NCBI RefSeq assembly: GCF_027244095.1
Contig: NC_069658.1
Coordinates: 414,248,687-414,312,686 of the forward strand
Direction: 5' to 3'
Length of the DNA: 64,000 nt
Source of the DNA: Hemicordylus capensis
Taxonomy: Eukaryota; Chordata; Lepidosauria; Squamata; Cordylidae
Part shown: in pieces, positions 1 through 10,551 of the stretch
Layout of the letters: the number at the start of each line of letters is the position of its first letter
How positions within the stretch are numbered: position 1 is the stretch's first letter
Notes under the pieces: generated by a model
The model's database searches: none
Seen by the model: the letters and a program-made list of their open reading frames with translations, nothing else
Told to the model about the DNA's origin: nothing
Position numbers and translations under genes: made by a program

Positions 1-1639
1 GAGTATTTTATATACATAAGTGGCTATCAATTTTAGGAAAGGAGTGCATACACAGTGTTTGTACTTCTCTCCTGTTTGTCCTCCAAGAAGTCTTGCAGTA
101 GATCAAGAGCTGAACCTCCCTTATTCCTGACAAGAAAGATATGTAAAATTCTCAGATGTTCAAGATTATGGGAGGCCTATTTAGATCATATTACACTGAC
201 ATATATAGCAAGATGGACACAGTGAATCCCTAGAACCCATATATAGAGATGTATATATCAGGCAGTATAAAAATATGGTGTGTGTGTGTGGGGGGGGTTC
301 CCAATCATAATCAGATCTATGCACTGGTTGGTTTGTGTTTTTTAACCAAAGTCTTTACAGTTCTAGTGACCAGGCACAGAGGATTCTAGGTTTCCCTCCG
401 TGTCCCAGGGTGACAGCAGAAAGACACAAGTAAATCCAGCCTTAGAAGACTTCATTTTCAGCTACTACATCCAAGCTACTAGTAGACTGAAGTCTAGGGT
501 CATGCTCATCATGAAAGGCACACCTTAAATACCTTTGTCAATACACTTTTAGGATCGTTTCCACCTAGAATCTCCTATACTCAGCTACCATCAGCAGAAA
601 CAGAAAGGGTAGTCTTTCAGAATAGCAGGCTGGTAATCATCAAGACATTCACCTCTGGCCAGCCTCAGTTGGTATGGTTGTCCCAGAAGGCCCCACAGAT
701 TTTGCCCAATAGTAAAAAACCTTTAAACTAGCAGACATTTTCAGCAGATTTCCTTTCCTTTACTGCCTCACTATTTCCTGCAGTGCTGTTACTGATTCGG
801 AAACCTGCGATGTTCTGCTCCACAAAAGGATATGAAGCTTTCAAATGGTATACAATGAGTTTTAACAAGTTCTGCAGAGCAGGATAATGATGGTGGTGAG
901 AAGAGCCTTTAAGATAAAATATATACATAAAAGACTTTGAAAAATCATGTAAGCACTGGATCATATATTAGCGAGGGCTGTACATTTGTTTTAATAGCTG
1001 AAACATTTACACTGTTAACTGTCGAAACAGCTGGGTCATGAAACACTTTCCTCTCTTTCTTTAAAACATTCTAATAAAAACCAATCCAAATGGAACATGA
1101 AAGATGCAAAAGCGACTTTAGATCCAAGGAGGAGCTTTGAGTTCCCATCAGCTACAAACACAAGCCACTGAGGGAAGAGTGTGTATGTGTCTGTCTGTCT
1201 CTCTTTTAAGTGTATCTTGTAACAGAGTGCAAAGTGATGGCAAGTCCCTACGACAACCAAGACAACAATGTTCTTAGATGCGAGAGCAATCCAGATATGA
1301 AATAGGCATAAAGCAGTAAAAACCTCAGTGGAAGGAACAAAAAACTGGGGAAAAGCTGCCAAGCTGTTCTGGGCTCGCAAGACACCAAGTGCCACTGCTT
1401 GTGTCAGTGGGAAGTTAGGCTGCTCAGTCTTAGCAGACCACAATAGATCCTGTCACTGCATCCCGCTCTTAAGAAAACCAGAAATCCATCCAAAAGATGT
1501 CATCTCTGAACAACCGCCTTCCAAAGTACTGGGCTTTAGTGAGGGTACATGTTCAAACTGCTTTCCAGGGTTACAATATCAACTTTTCATTCCTAACCAA
1601 GCCACAAGGAATGCTCAGTGTTGCTTTCTGAGGCCCGTT
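1..1639. other. intergenic flank, nothing recognised
   Basis: I see no splice-bounded coding exon, RNA gene or identifiable transposon here. The open frames on both strands are short and show no protein family. A short (GT)n followed by a G run sits near 279-297. By human gene order ESYT1 would lie further left, beyond the window; nothing here supports an ESYT1 exon. Confidence 0.5.
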
Positions 1640-2322
1640 TTGGTTTTTCTGTTTATTAAAGCAAAAGAACTGAAATAAGTTATACCCAGGAATGTGGACC
1701 CTCATCTTACTATGGCCAGAAAACGGGCCCAAAGATACACAAGGCAAGCCAAATCAGGCTCTGCTCTATGTGAAGCTAGTATTGCTTTGAGCTTCTGCCC
1801 TTTCTTTCCCTGAGCAGAGTCAAGTCTCTATCCATTCCATGGGCAAGCACTGGAGAGCCTAACTGGACTTTCTCTCTGGCCCAGGACAGGATGGACTCCC
1901 CTCCTCCCTCTCTCTCTGTGTATATGTCCACACACATTTCCATAGGAGGGGGAAGAATCCCAGCTACGCAACTCAGGAAGGGGTCTAGTGGATGACTACA
2001 TGAGGATGGACAAGCTACGAAACAGAAACAAGGTACATACAAAAGTTATGCGATCACTCTGCTCTCTAAATTGCTTTGTTAATCCTGTTATCCCTGAGCC
2101 CTGTTGCCATGTGGGGAGGGAAAGCCATGTGTGCCTGCTTGAGGCAAGTGTCAACCTGAGCTACAGTCCTTCCCCCTGTGAAGAGATGAAAATGCTATTG
2201 GCTTTCAGATCTCTTTTCCTTGTGTCAATCACTGTGACTAGGATATGAACAGATCCTAACAGTGTTATCCCTTGACCTAGGGGCAGCACAGATTGGATGA
2301 GGAGACTTCCCTTGAAAGCAGG
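1640..2322 (-). other. ZC3H10: probable ZC3H10 3' untranslated region
   Basis: This follows the ZC3H10 stop codon on the minus strand. The first canonical AATAAA in that direction is at 1652-1657 (seen as tttatt on the plus strand), giving a 3'UTR of about 0.67 kb. The end is inferred from the hexamer only; no transcript evidence is available. Confidence 0.5.
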
Positions 2323-3510
2323 CTAGTGAGGCATGGCTGTTATCCTCATACTCTGGGAGGCTATGGGGTATGTCACCATGGGGGTTGTAGCATGGCTCAT
2401 GGTGATGGCCCCCAGGGGCTGAGCCATCGACACAGCCACAGGTGCGACAGACACAGCCACAGGTGCCATGGAGACCGGTGGGGCCATCCCCTGGGCAATG
2501 GTCTGAGCCAGAGCTGCTGATAATGGGGTGATTTCCGGGTTCATAGGAGGCGCTGCATTGCTGGGGGGTGCTGCCTGTGCTCCAGCTGGAGCCACCAAAT
2601 CCTGCTGGGAGACAGGCCGTGGCTGCAGAGCTTGGCTGCTCAGGGTGGTGTGAGTCTGGGCAATGCTGTGGTTGTAGTTGGTGACTGTGCCCACAGTGGG
2701 TGCCAGAGTCTGCTCAGTGGCTGTGGCCGTGGAGCTCAGAGACATCACCTTGGCCTGGTTGCGGAACTGGGCGTTCTGCTCCAGGAGGACCTCATTGGTG
2801 GCTAGGAGGTTGTTGACCTGTTTCTTGAGGTCCTCTACACGTTTGCGGAGCATAAGGTTTTCCTCCTCAAGGAGCCGGTATTCCACTGTGCGAGGACTGG
2901 TGAAGTTGTACTCGTAAGTCTCAAAGTGGAGGCCATCTACCCGCCGCCGCTTGAGCACGGGGTCATGGTCATCATAGCATCGGTCAGAGTCATACATGGG
3001 ATCATAAGGGTCGTATCGCCGCACAGGTGTAGTGATGCCCTGCTCCCGCGTCGCCAGTCCTCGGGCATCATACTCATAATCCCGCTGCAGATGTTGGAAT
3101 TTACATTTGGCCCCCCGCTGGCAATCCCCCTTGAGAAAATCCCTGCAAATGGGTACCTCCTCCTTGCTGTTGGGGAGATCAGCTGGAGAAAGGCCCAGTC
3201 CAGCCGCCACTTTTTGGCGGAGACGTGGGGGGAGCTCCCCAGTCTTCTTGTAGCAGTCCTCATCCTCCTTGGTGCCATGGATGAAGCGGCAGTTGATGCG
3301 GACACACTCCTTGTTCTGGAAGTCGTGGCAGAAGATGAACTCGTTCTTGCTGACACCCAGGTTGGTCACCTCGTTGATGTCGGGGTGACGGAAACGGCAG
3401 CGCTTGCCCCGTTTGCAGACATTGCGCAGAAAATCCCGGCAGATGTCATCCGAGTTGGCACTTGCCTCATCACTGCCGCTGCCATTATAGGTGTTGTCAC
3501 GGTCAGGCAT
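2323..3510 (-). CDS. ZC3H10: zinc finger CCCH-type protein ZC3H10
   Basis: Single-exon frame of 395 codons, ATG at 3510 with A at -3. It has three CCCH zinc fingers: C24-x7-C32-x5-C38-x3-H42, C61-x7-C69-x4-C74-x3-H78 and C122-x7-C130-x5-C136-x3-H140. Next come a basic cluster KRRR near 187-190 (possible nuclear signal), a leucine-rich coiled coil at about 210-252, and a low-complexity Ala/Pro/Thr/Gln tail to the end. CCCH fingers of this kind bind single-stranded RNA. The mammalian protein has been linked to mitochondrial function and to brown-fat thermogenic gene control. Human ZC3H10 is, from memory, about 434 residues, so this copy is shorter, mainly in the Pro-rich tail. The position next to RPL41 matches human synteny. 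The frame looks intact, with no unusual residue in any finger. The long open frames on the opposite strand are shadows of this GC-rich exon. Confidence 0.96.
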   Translation of the reverse strand: MPDRDNTYNGSGSDEASANSDDICRDFLRNVCKRGKRCRFRHPDINEVTNLGVSKNEFIFCHDFQNKECVRINCRFIHGTKEDEDCYKKTGELPPRLRQKVAAGLGLSPADLPNSKEEVPICRDFLKGDCQRGAKCKFQHLQRDYEYDARGLATREQGITTPVRRYDPYDPMYDSDRCYDDHDPVLKRRRVDGLHFETYEYNFTSPRTVEYRLLEEENLMLRKRVEDLKKQVNNLLATNEVLLEQNAQFRNQAKVMSLSSTATATEQTLAPTVGTVTNYNHSIAQTHTTLSSQALQPRPVSQQDLVAPAGAQAAPPSNAAPPMNPEITPLSAALAQTIAQGMAPPVSMAPVAVSVAPVAVSMAQPLGAITMSHATTPMVTYPIASQSMRITAMPH

Positions 3511-3552
3511 TTTTTCCTGGCCCTGTGTGGGCTGTGGCCAAAATCAGGTAAC
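3511..3552 (-). promoter_or_regulatory. ZC3H10: candidate 5'UTR splice acceptor of ZC3H10
   Basis: Reading the minus strand toward the start codon, a pyrimidine-rich stretch ends in CTCACACAG with the exon beginning at 3551. A second, weaker AG lies at 3523-3524. Either would join a 5'UTR exon from the CpG island near 8 kb to the coding exon. This is inference from consensus only. Confidence 0.4.
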
Positions 3553-3861
3553 TGTGTGAGACACCAAATAAGGAATGTAAAAGGGAGGAGGAAAGTTCAC
3601 TTAGTACATCTAGCTAAGATATTTTCTACCACCACAGCCAACTATTTTATAATCTTTACTATAGGAGTCCTCTCAGCTTCCTCAGAGAAGTGGTTGGCCA
3701 GAATCTTACAGTATTTCCTTGGATGGAATAGCTCCAATACAGCTATTTCCATGTTTCCTCCCTACTCTTCCCAAGTCTACTTTATGAGATGGGACTGTAG
3801 TCAAGACATATGTATACAACTGGCTGATGCAAAGGCACTTGTATTTTCTGTCCTTTTCTTC

Positions 3862-4070
3862 ATAGTGATTTATACACTGCTTTTCAACAAAGCAGTTTAC
3901 ACAGATGATGGTGGTGGTAGTTTCCGGTCCTTAAAGAACTCACAATCTAAGAAGAAACACCAGAATCCAGCAACAAGAAGAATTCTGTGCTGGGAGTGTA
4001 TAGGGACAGTTTCTCTCCCCACCTGCTAAATCTAAGGGAGTCACCACTTTGAACAGTGCCTTTTCTTCCA
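3862..4070 (-). repeat. L2-type LINE 3'-end relic
   Basis: The plus strand reads as a decayed version of the segment at 41163-41400 (atttatac.., gcagtttacacag, ctcacaatctaagaagaaac, gtgctggg..gtatagggacag, ctgctaaat). Both look like 3' tails of an L2-like LINE inserted in minus orientation. Family assignment rests on the tail motif ('playing-card' spacing of a gcagtttacac box) and on similarity between copies in the window. Confidence 0.5.
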
Positions 4071-4827
4071 TTTTTGCCTTTCTTATTGCAGAAATCCATT
4101 ATGGAAAATGTGTTACAGGAATCTGCCTATACCTAGTCCATGTTTTCCTGAATGGTATTTGCAGTCCTAAAACCAAACAATTATGAATGAATGGTTTCAT
4201 GGCTAGGGCCTCAGTAGCTATAAACAAGACTGCAAAAACAATGAGTCTCAGTATAGTACTGCTAAGTTTAATCAAGTAAATCTAAATTACTGTGGATGAA
4301 TCAAAGACCTGTCTAGATGAACATACTTGTTAATTATGCCATTAACTCCCACATGAGACTTCAGTGTCTTAAAGCTTTCAACATGTTCTCTTTTTCCAAC
4401 CAGTTTCTTAATATTTTCTGGACCCCTGTCGCAAAGAAGGGGAACTAGGGTTCTGAGGTCTTGTTCAAGATCACAAAGGGAATTGGTTCCAACAACTGGA
4501 CACAAGTTATATCAGCAACTATTTTCTATTTTGAGTGCTTACCTTGTTGGACAATTTGACACAGACACTACCCCAAGATAGAGCCCGCCCTAAACAGGGA
4601 ATTTTGAAATAAGCCAAATTCTATCTGGGGCAGTCTGCATACAGTTGCATTGACTTCCAAGACAGTTTAGTTGCATGCATATTCAAGATAACCTAAAATA
4701 GACCCATCCAAGCTTTTAAACTAGACTTGTGGTTTTAAATTACTGTAATGTTTCACTTTGTTTTATATTGCTGTAAACTGCCCAGAGACTGAAGTTTGGG
4801 GTGATGTACAAATACAATAAATCGGCA

Positions 4828-5090
4828 GTTCGAGGGCCAGTGAGAGCTGTGCCGGGGGTGGGGGAGGTGGCAAGAGGCACCTTTAAAAGTAAACTAGCAG
4901 GTCCTTACCACAGTGCCTCCACCCCAGGAGCTCAAAGATGCGCCGCCGCCACACAGGCTACTGGGGGTAGTGCCACCACACCTGGGAGCTGCCTGGAGCA
5001 GCGGTACTGCACTAAAGACCTGCTAATTTACTTTTAAAGGTGCCTCTTGCCACCCCCTCCCCCCAGTGCCACCCTCATCGGCCCTTGAAC
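4828..5090. mobile_element. fold-back (long inverted repeat) non-autonomous element
   Basis: The left arm, 4828-4910, and the right arm, 5013-5090, are imperfect reverse complements over about 80 bases, separated by a loop of about 100 bases. The best-matched core is GGTGGCAAGAGGCACCTTTA on the left and its complement at 5036-5055. The flank at 5110-5190 holds further inverted GGTCCG/CGGACC words and may belong to the same element. There is no coding capacity. It looks like a MITE of unassigned family; no clear target duplication was found. Confidence 0.6.
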
Positions 5091-5110
5091 CCCCAAACGG
5101 GTTCAAGCTG

Positions 5111-6440
5111 AACTGCTGAACCAGTCTGTGGACCCACGGACCGGTCCGAATTTGGACCAGACCATGAACATCGGTCCACACACCCCCCTACTTGAAACAC
5201 TCTGCTGAGCTCCCAATCAGGGTTGCAAGGAACATGGATTTTCCCCACACTGTGTGTGTGTTCTTATGAATGAAAGTGAGATTAGCAAGAATGGAATGAA
5301 GAGTAAGTGGTTACAGTTATATGAATGCAGCATTAGATGCTACTGTTAAGTTTTATCAAGATAGGCACCACCGCCTATCTCTCAAATGCATTTAGAGACA
5401 TTAAATGCATTTAGACAAGGCTCAAGTCAGTGGAGCAGTCTCAATTTTTGTTTCAATAGTTAAAAGTCAACATTTAACATTCCCAATATCAAAATTGTGT
5501 GCACCAATTTCAATTATTCAACCATTTACAATTACAGACTGAACATCATCCTTCCTCAGCCTGACTGCTAATCACTAGGTTCACTGTCAATGGTAAATCA
5601 ACATAAAAACCCAGACCTGCTTCAGGCTGAGGCTGGGGGCATGATTGAATGTGCCTTCATATTAAAATAAAATAAAAATTCCTCCATACATGAATTTACT
5701 ATGCCAAGGGGAAGCCTGGACTAGACCCTTTCCCTTCCTCCTCGACAACCAATTCTCAATGAGGAGGTAATTTTTTGTATGGCACACTTGGTCATGTGAG
5801 CCTGCATGAAAAGTTTAATGTTCAGATGCATACATTTCACCGCGTTGAGAACTAAACAGATGTACTGTTCATACATTATGCTTCAATTTACGGATAGGTA
5901 CTATTTTGCATGGAAGTACTGAAGATCAAACAAAGTGGGAATGATTTTGGTAGTTTGTATATTGAAACCAACCACTTTTCATATAGAAAGAGATATAGTG
6001 TTGACAGTTCTAGAAATGTTTTTGAAATAATTGTAACTGAAAACAAAGCTCCACTGCCGAATGGCAGCAAGACACTTCAAGAACTCCACAAAACTCGTAC
6101 CCATTAAACTCTCCCCTTTCTGTCTCAGGGAAAGCATGGCTGAAAACTGAGACTTGGACTCAGATGTGGGATAGTGACCAATCTGCAAATTCAGCATGCC
6201 TGATCTTTAAAGATCAGCATACACTGAGCCATGACAGGAGTCTAGAGAAAGATGTGGGGATCAGTTCAAGTGGCCAACCCAAACAAGGAAAGGGGACAAA
6301 GGATCTCACACAGCAGTATATTTTTGGGTATTTCTTCACACACAACTTGTTTTGCACTGAAATGTCAAACTAGGAGTTTGTGGGGGAATCTCCCATCCGA
6401 CCATGCCTTTTCTTAGAATCTAGAAGTCAGTTTACAGCCA
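5111..6440. other. non-coding, nothing recognised beyond the fold-back flank
   Basis: If the ZC3H10 5' exon is near 8 kb, this lies in its 5'UTR intron. No exon, RNA gene or well-preserved repeat is visible; the open frames are short and unrelated to known proteins. Confidence 0.4.
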
Positions 6441-6445
6441 TAAAA

Positions 6446-6540
6446 AGTAAAGTGTGCCATCAAGTCGATTTCGACTCCTGGCGCCCACAGAGCTCTGTGG
6501 TTTTCTTTGGTAGAATATAGAAGGGGTTTACATACCATTC
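6446..6540 (-). mobile_element. 3' part of a squamate tRNA-derived SINE
   Basis: The plus strand begins AGTAAAGTGTGCCATCAAGT, continues through a 'cgatttcgactcctggcgcccacagagc' type segment, and ends near 'ggtagaatatagaag'. This is the tail of a squamate SINE whose tRNA-like head is seen at 15981-16128, here reversed. Only the 3' part is kept. The family link is from recalled squamate consensus. Confidence 0.55.
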
Positions 6541-7639
6541 TCAAATGATCACACACAAATTCTTCAAAAGACCCAAGTATTTTTAACATCATACTACAAG
6601 CAGATCCAGCACCAGTCCTCAAACTCAAGCTTACCTTTGTGATGCAAAGTCATGCCAGAGTGGGTTACAGCAAGGATTCAAATTCTCCCAAGACCTACAG
6701 AAAGAAAGCAGAAAAACAATGCATGAAATCATTTACACATTTATCTTGGAAGAGATCAAGACTGTTTTGGTATCTTAGTTTCAAGAAGATGCTGGATTTC
6801 AGTGATCTGTTCTTGGGTTTCCCAAATTTTCTATCCATGGGGAATCCTGTCCATGCCAGTGATTAATTCCCATGAATCTGCCAAAGCAACCCTGGTACAA
6901 TACGACCTCTGTGGCTGCATGATGGAGGAGACAAACAGCCTTTAAAGGAAATGTGCACACCATTACGGATCCCATTGCACATCACTCACTGATGATCCCC
7001 AATGACATTCTGAAAAACTGCAAAGCTCTTAAGTATACAGTTTGAAAACTGCCAGTCTTCTTCACAACCCCACCCCCCTAAAAATACCAGTAGCTTTAAG
7101 TGGTGTGTGTGTGGGTGTGTATAATCTGTCCTGCCTAGTATGCTTTCTAACAAAGTCTGTGATGGTGGGGACACATCTTTACAACACCAGAGCCAAAAGC
7201 TCTGCAGGAATTTTTTCAATGGCTTATACCACCAAGCCTTAAAATAACTACAACTACAGTTTGGACCTGCACATTCATATGAGACAACTTGCCAAACTAA
7301 ACTTGCATCTTATGATGCTGTTCTGGAGTGCTTCCATGGTAGTAGTATTATATTTTTTTAAATCTCTTTTCATAAGAGTGACAATGTATACTTTTACAAA
7401 ATCAAACCAAGAACAAACCTCTTTGGTCTCAGTGATGGGGATGCATCCCAATCAGAGCAGTGACAACGTGGCTCACTGCTGATGATAGGTCCCGGGGAGC
7501 ACCCCTCTGCCTACCTTGCAATTCATCCGCTGCTCTGCCAGTCCTCCAAAGAACCACCCAAATCCCATTCAGACTCTGCCCTCTCAAGTCAAGACTTTAC
7601 TTCCCCACCTGAGAAACTTCTTGAGAGGGTAAGGTCCGA
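6541..7639. other. non-coding, nothing recognised
   Basis: No coding exon with splice sites, no RNA gene and no classifiable repeat are visible. A short (GT)n tract lies near 7103-7120. Confidence 0.4.
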
Positions 7640-8260
7640 GGCAGGACGCAGCTTAACCCCAGGAGGGCCGCTGGTGGGGGAGGGGGCGGAAGGGACCCCA
7701 GCGGAAAGAGGGGGGGCGAGTCCTTCAGAGGAAGGCCCAAGAGGAGGCTTGGTGGGGGCTGAGGTGTGGGGGTCTCCTAGGTGGTCCCTTGCTGAAAAGG
7801 GGACCTCCCCTACCTGAGGAGGTGAGGGGACACTCGAGCCCCCGAGGCGGTGCCGGGGGGAGCCAAGGCCGGATTATCAAGCCCCCACCACTCCTCCTCC
7901 TCCTCTCACTCACCCTCGCTCCGACCTCCTGTCCTGAGGTCCAAACAAAGCGCAGCCCCTTCCGGTGCAACCCCCTCCCTCTTGCCGCCACCGGAAGTAC
8001 GCTCTGCTTCTTCCTCTGTAGGCAGCGGGCACAGGCCGCTGGGGTTGCTGTGGCAACGTGACCCCATTTTCCCCTCCTCCCTCTTTCCGCCATGTCAGTC
8101 CTTAAAAAGGAGGGAGGCCGCCGCCGGCGGAAGCGAAAGGGCGGGCGGGCGGGCCGACCTGCAGCCCTACTCTACGTTGCGGGGCTTCCTAGCCTCAACG
8201 TGATGACGTCATTGGACCCACTTTCGACGAAGGGCGGGGCGGAGGACACCTGCTGCTGCT
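7640..8260 (-). promoter_or_regulatory. ZC3H10: CpG-rich promoter and probable first exon of ZC3H10
   Basis: A GC- and CpG-rich stretch in otherwise AT-rich DNA. Read on the minus strand it holds, in order: a GC box (8232-8245), a CCAAT box (8211-8215), a perfect CRE TGACGTCA (8204-8211), a YY1-like GACATGGCGG (near 8086-8095) and a palindromic RFX X-box-like GTTGCTGTGGCAAC (about 8043-8056). A good minus-strand donor, CTCAG then GTAGGG, lies at 7812-7814 and could end exon 1. The start site is not resolved. ZC3H10 is the only downstream minus-strand gene, hence the assignment. Confidence 0.6.
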
Positions 8261-8328
8261 TCCATGCTGAAATCTTCTAGCAGCAGCTGAGCGGCCAGGA
8301 GGTACTGTGAGTCACTGTAGGTGTAGAC

Positions 8329-8463
8329 CAGGGCTGCTCAACTTCAGCCCTCCTGCAGATGTTGGCCTACAACTCCCATAATCCCTGGTCATTGGCCACT
8401 GTGGCTGGGGATTATGGGAGTTGTAGTCTATAAACAGCTGGGGGCCTAAGTTGAGCAGGCCTG
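8329..8463. mobile_element. hAT-like palindromic MITE near the ZC3H10 promoter
   Basis: A 135 bp element with terminal inverted repeats: it starts CAGGGCTGCTCAACTT and ends with the imperfect complement AAGTTGAGCAGGCCTG. Each arm carries a ctacaactcccataatcc box facing inward (8366-8379 plus, 8411-8428 minus). It has no coding capacity. The flanking octamers (8321-8328 and 8464-8471) agree at only five of eight positions, so the target duplication is weak. It is the same family as the copies at 38065, 43268, 49280 and 62810. Confidence 0.75.
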
Positions 8464-10300
8464 CTGCAGGCACTCGGCGAATGCTGGACAAAACGTATGA
8501 ACAGGGCTCCCCCTGTGGTCACCGGCTAGAATCAACGCGAACTGGAAATCCCGGGTACAGTAGTCGTCGGTATAACTTTTTTAGTATCCTATAGAGCAGT
8601 GACAATCATGGGAGCGGGAACAGCAAAGAAACCCGTGCTCTTTCTTCCCCTGACCTGAGGTTCTTCATCTGTTTAGACAATGAAGCACTGACTAAGATGT
8701 GGACAAGGTCGCACAAGATGAACAGTCGTAAAAGTTATGGCTGACAATTCCAGGCCAGCAATAGAGTATATCTTTCCTACCCGTTTTGAAGCTAAACATA
8801 AGGGGGCTGGGGGTATCTTGAGTTGTTATTAACTCTTATTATGTTTAGCACCACACATACAGTAACACTGCCTATCTCTACCTTGGATTTGAGGGAGCTT
8901 TCACACAGCTTCCAGTTAAAATGAATGCTTGGGCAGACATTCACACAAGCATCTACCCGAGTACAGACAACTATACGAAGTAATGTCTGAAGTCTGAATA
9001 CAGCTATTGTGGCAAGATTTTGCTGCAATTACCCATCTCACTGACATTATGGGTACACTATAGCAACATACACACAACACAGCAGAAGTACACCAATACA
9101 GCAAGTTGACAGCCCCAACCAATTTAGAGCTTAACACTCACCTCAGCATGATCTACTGGAGGGTAACCTATGAAAGTTTCCTTTATTAGATAAAAACTGG
9201 TGGGAGTTGTACAGCCATTAGATACGTAACCAGTATTAAATTATTCTGTACTTGTGCAAAAATACATGTATACAATACCTCCTGGATATGGCTAATCCGG
9301 AACTGTTATATTTGGCACACATTGCAGATTAAAGGACTGCAATTCAAAGTTCCTACACTGTAAAGCTCTTTCACATTTCCTCAAGCTTTTCTCACATGTG
9401 CATCTCTACCAGCATGAAGAACCACTTAAAAACCTATACATTGATTGCATTATTCACTTCATAGCTGTAATGGTTGGCAGGCAAACATTTGAATTGCTCC
9501 TATTTCTGTTGTATTTTATGCAGCTCTTGTGTCCTAGCCCTTTAAGGAACAAATGAAGCCCACATTACTTTTGCTGCGGCAAAGCAGTTATGAAAACTTT
9601 TGCAAGACTAGAAGAGTTGATTTCATTGTTAGATATTGTGAAAAACCAAGCCAGAGATAGATGTAAATTAAATGCCACTCCAGAGGCCATATAGTGGTTT
9701 CTATCAGGACAGTGCAGCTAGCAAGCTCACACAGCATATTCTCAAAGTGACAGCCATAGATAGATAGATAGATAGATATAGATACAAGACCAGAATGGGC
9801 AACTGATTTAGCTTGGGGAATCTGTGCACACTCCCATAGTGCACCTCCCAAGCAGACTGGCTGAAATCTGTCCTCATCTGAAAAAGATGGTATATCCCTG
9901 CCAATACCATTTATGGGGTTGGAAGTGGTTGAAACATCAGCAGAGTTGAAAGCCACATTAGCCTCTCACCAGTTGACTTCGGCTTTTGCAAAACTAAAAT
10001 TACTTCCCCAGTGGTGGTGTTCAGGCTAAAAGCAAAATGCTTGCATCTTAAGAGGCTTTTGCAAAGAAGCAATGCTGCTTTCAACATAACTATTCCCCCA
10101 GACACCTTTCTAGTGATTAGAATGCAATGTGGTAGCTTTGTGAGCAAGTGCAAAGAAACACCATGGGGTAAGGAAACACTGGAGAACATTTTTTCAAGAA
10201 ATTTTAGAAGCCATTCAGAAATTATTTGGGCCACTGCTATGTCAAAATCTTTTACTTTTACTGAAGATTCAACATTTGGTGGGGGGGGAAATAGATGTGA
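8464..10300. other. intergenic, nothing recognised except a GATA microsatellite
   Basis: No exon, RNA gene or classifiable transposon is visible between the ZC3H10 promoter region and the end of RPL41. A short (GATA)n run lies at about 9757-9781. Confidence 0.4.
9757..9781. repeat. (GATA)n microsatellite
   Basis: About six consecutive tetranucleotide units, with a small interruption at the right end. Confidence 0.85.
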
Positions 10301-10317
10301 TGAATTCCCAAAATGGG

Positions 10318-10323
10318 TTTTAT
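10318..10323 (-). terminator. RPL41: candidate RPL41 polyadenylation signal
   Basis: AATAAA on the minus strand (overlapping ATAAAATAAA), about 230 bases after the RPL41 stop. It is the first canonical hexamer in that direction, giving a short 3'UTR as is usual for ribosomal protein genes. Confidence 0.55.
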
Positions 10324-10551
10324 TTTATACAGTCGCTACATCAAGCCACAAAGAACAGGATCAGTCCAGATTGTAAAGCTCAGGTGCACCACCCTAAGGC
10401 TCACAGCTCTTAGGCTTTAAGATGGAAACTCCTGAAGTTAGGCAAGGTATTTTCTAACAGCAGCACAAATAAAAGGCATCTGAAAGGCAGCTTCCCAAGC
10501 TCCACTTTTCCATGTTCCAATCTGCAGCTTCAGTAGCTCTGTGGGAGATGT

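Noticed and set aside
2926-4029. Plus-strand open frame of 367 codons overlapping ZC3H10
   Set aside because: It is the antisense of a GC-rich coding exon, has no family resemblance, and ends in repeat sequence.
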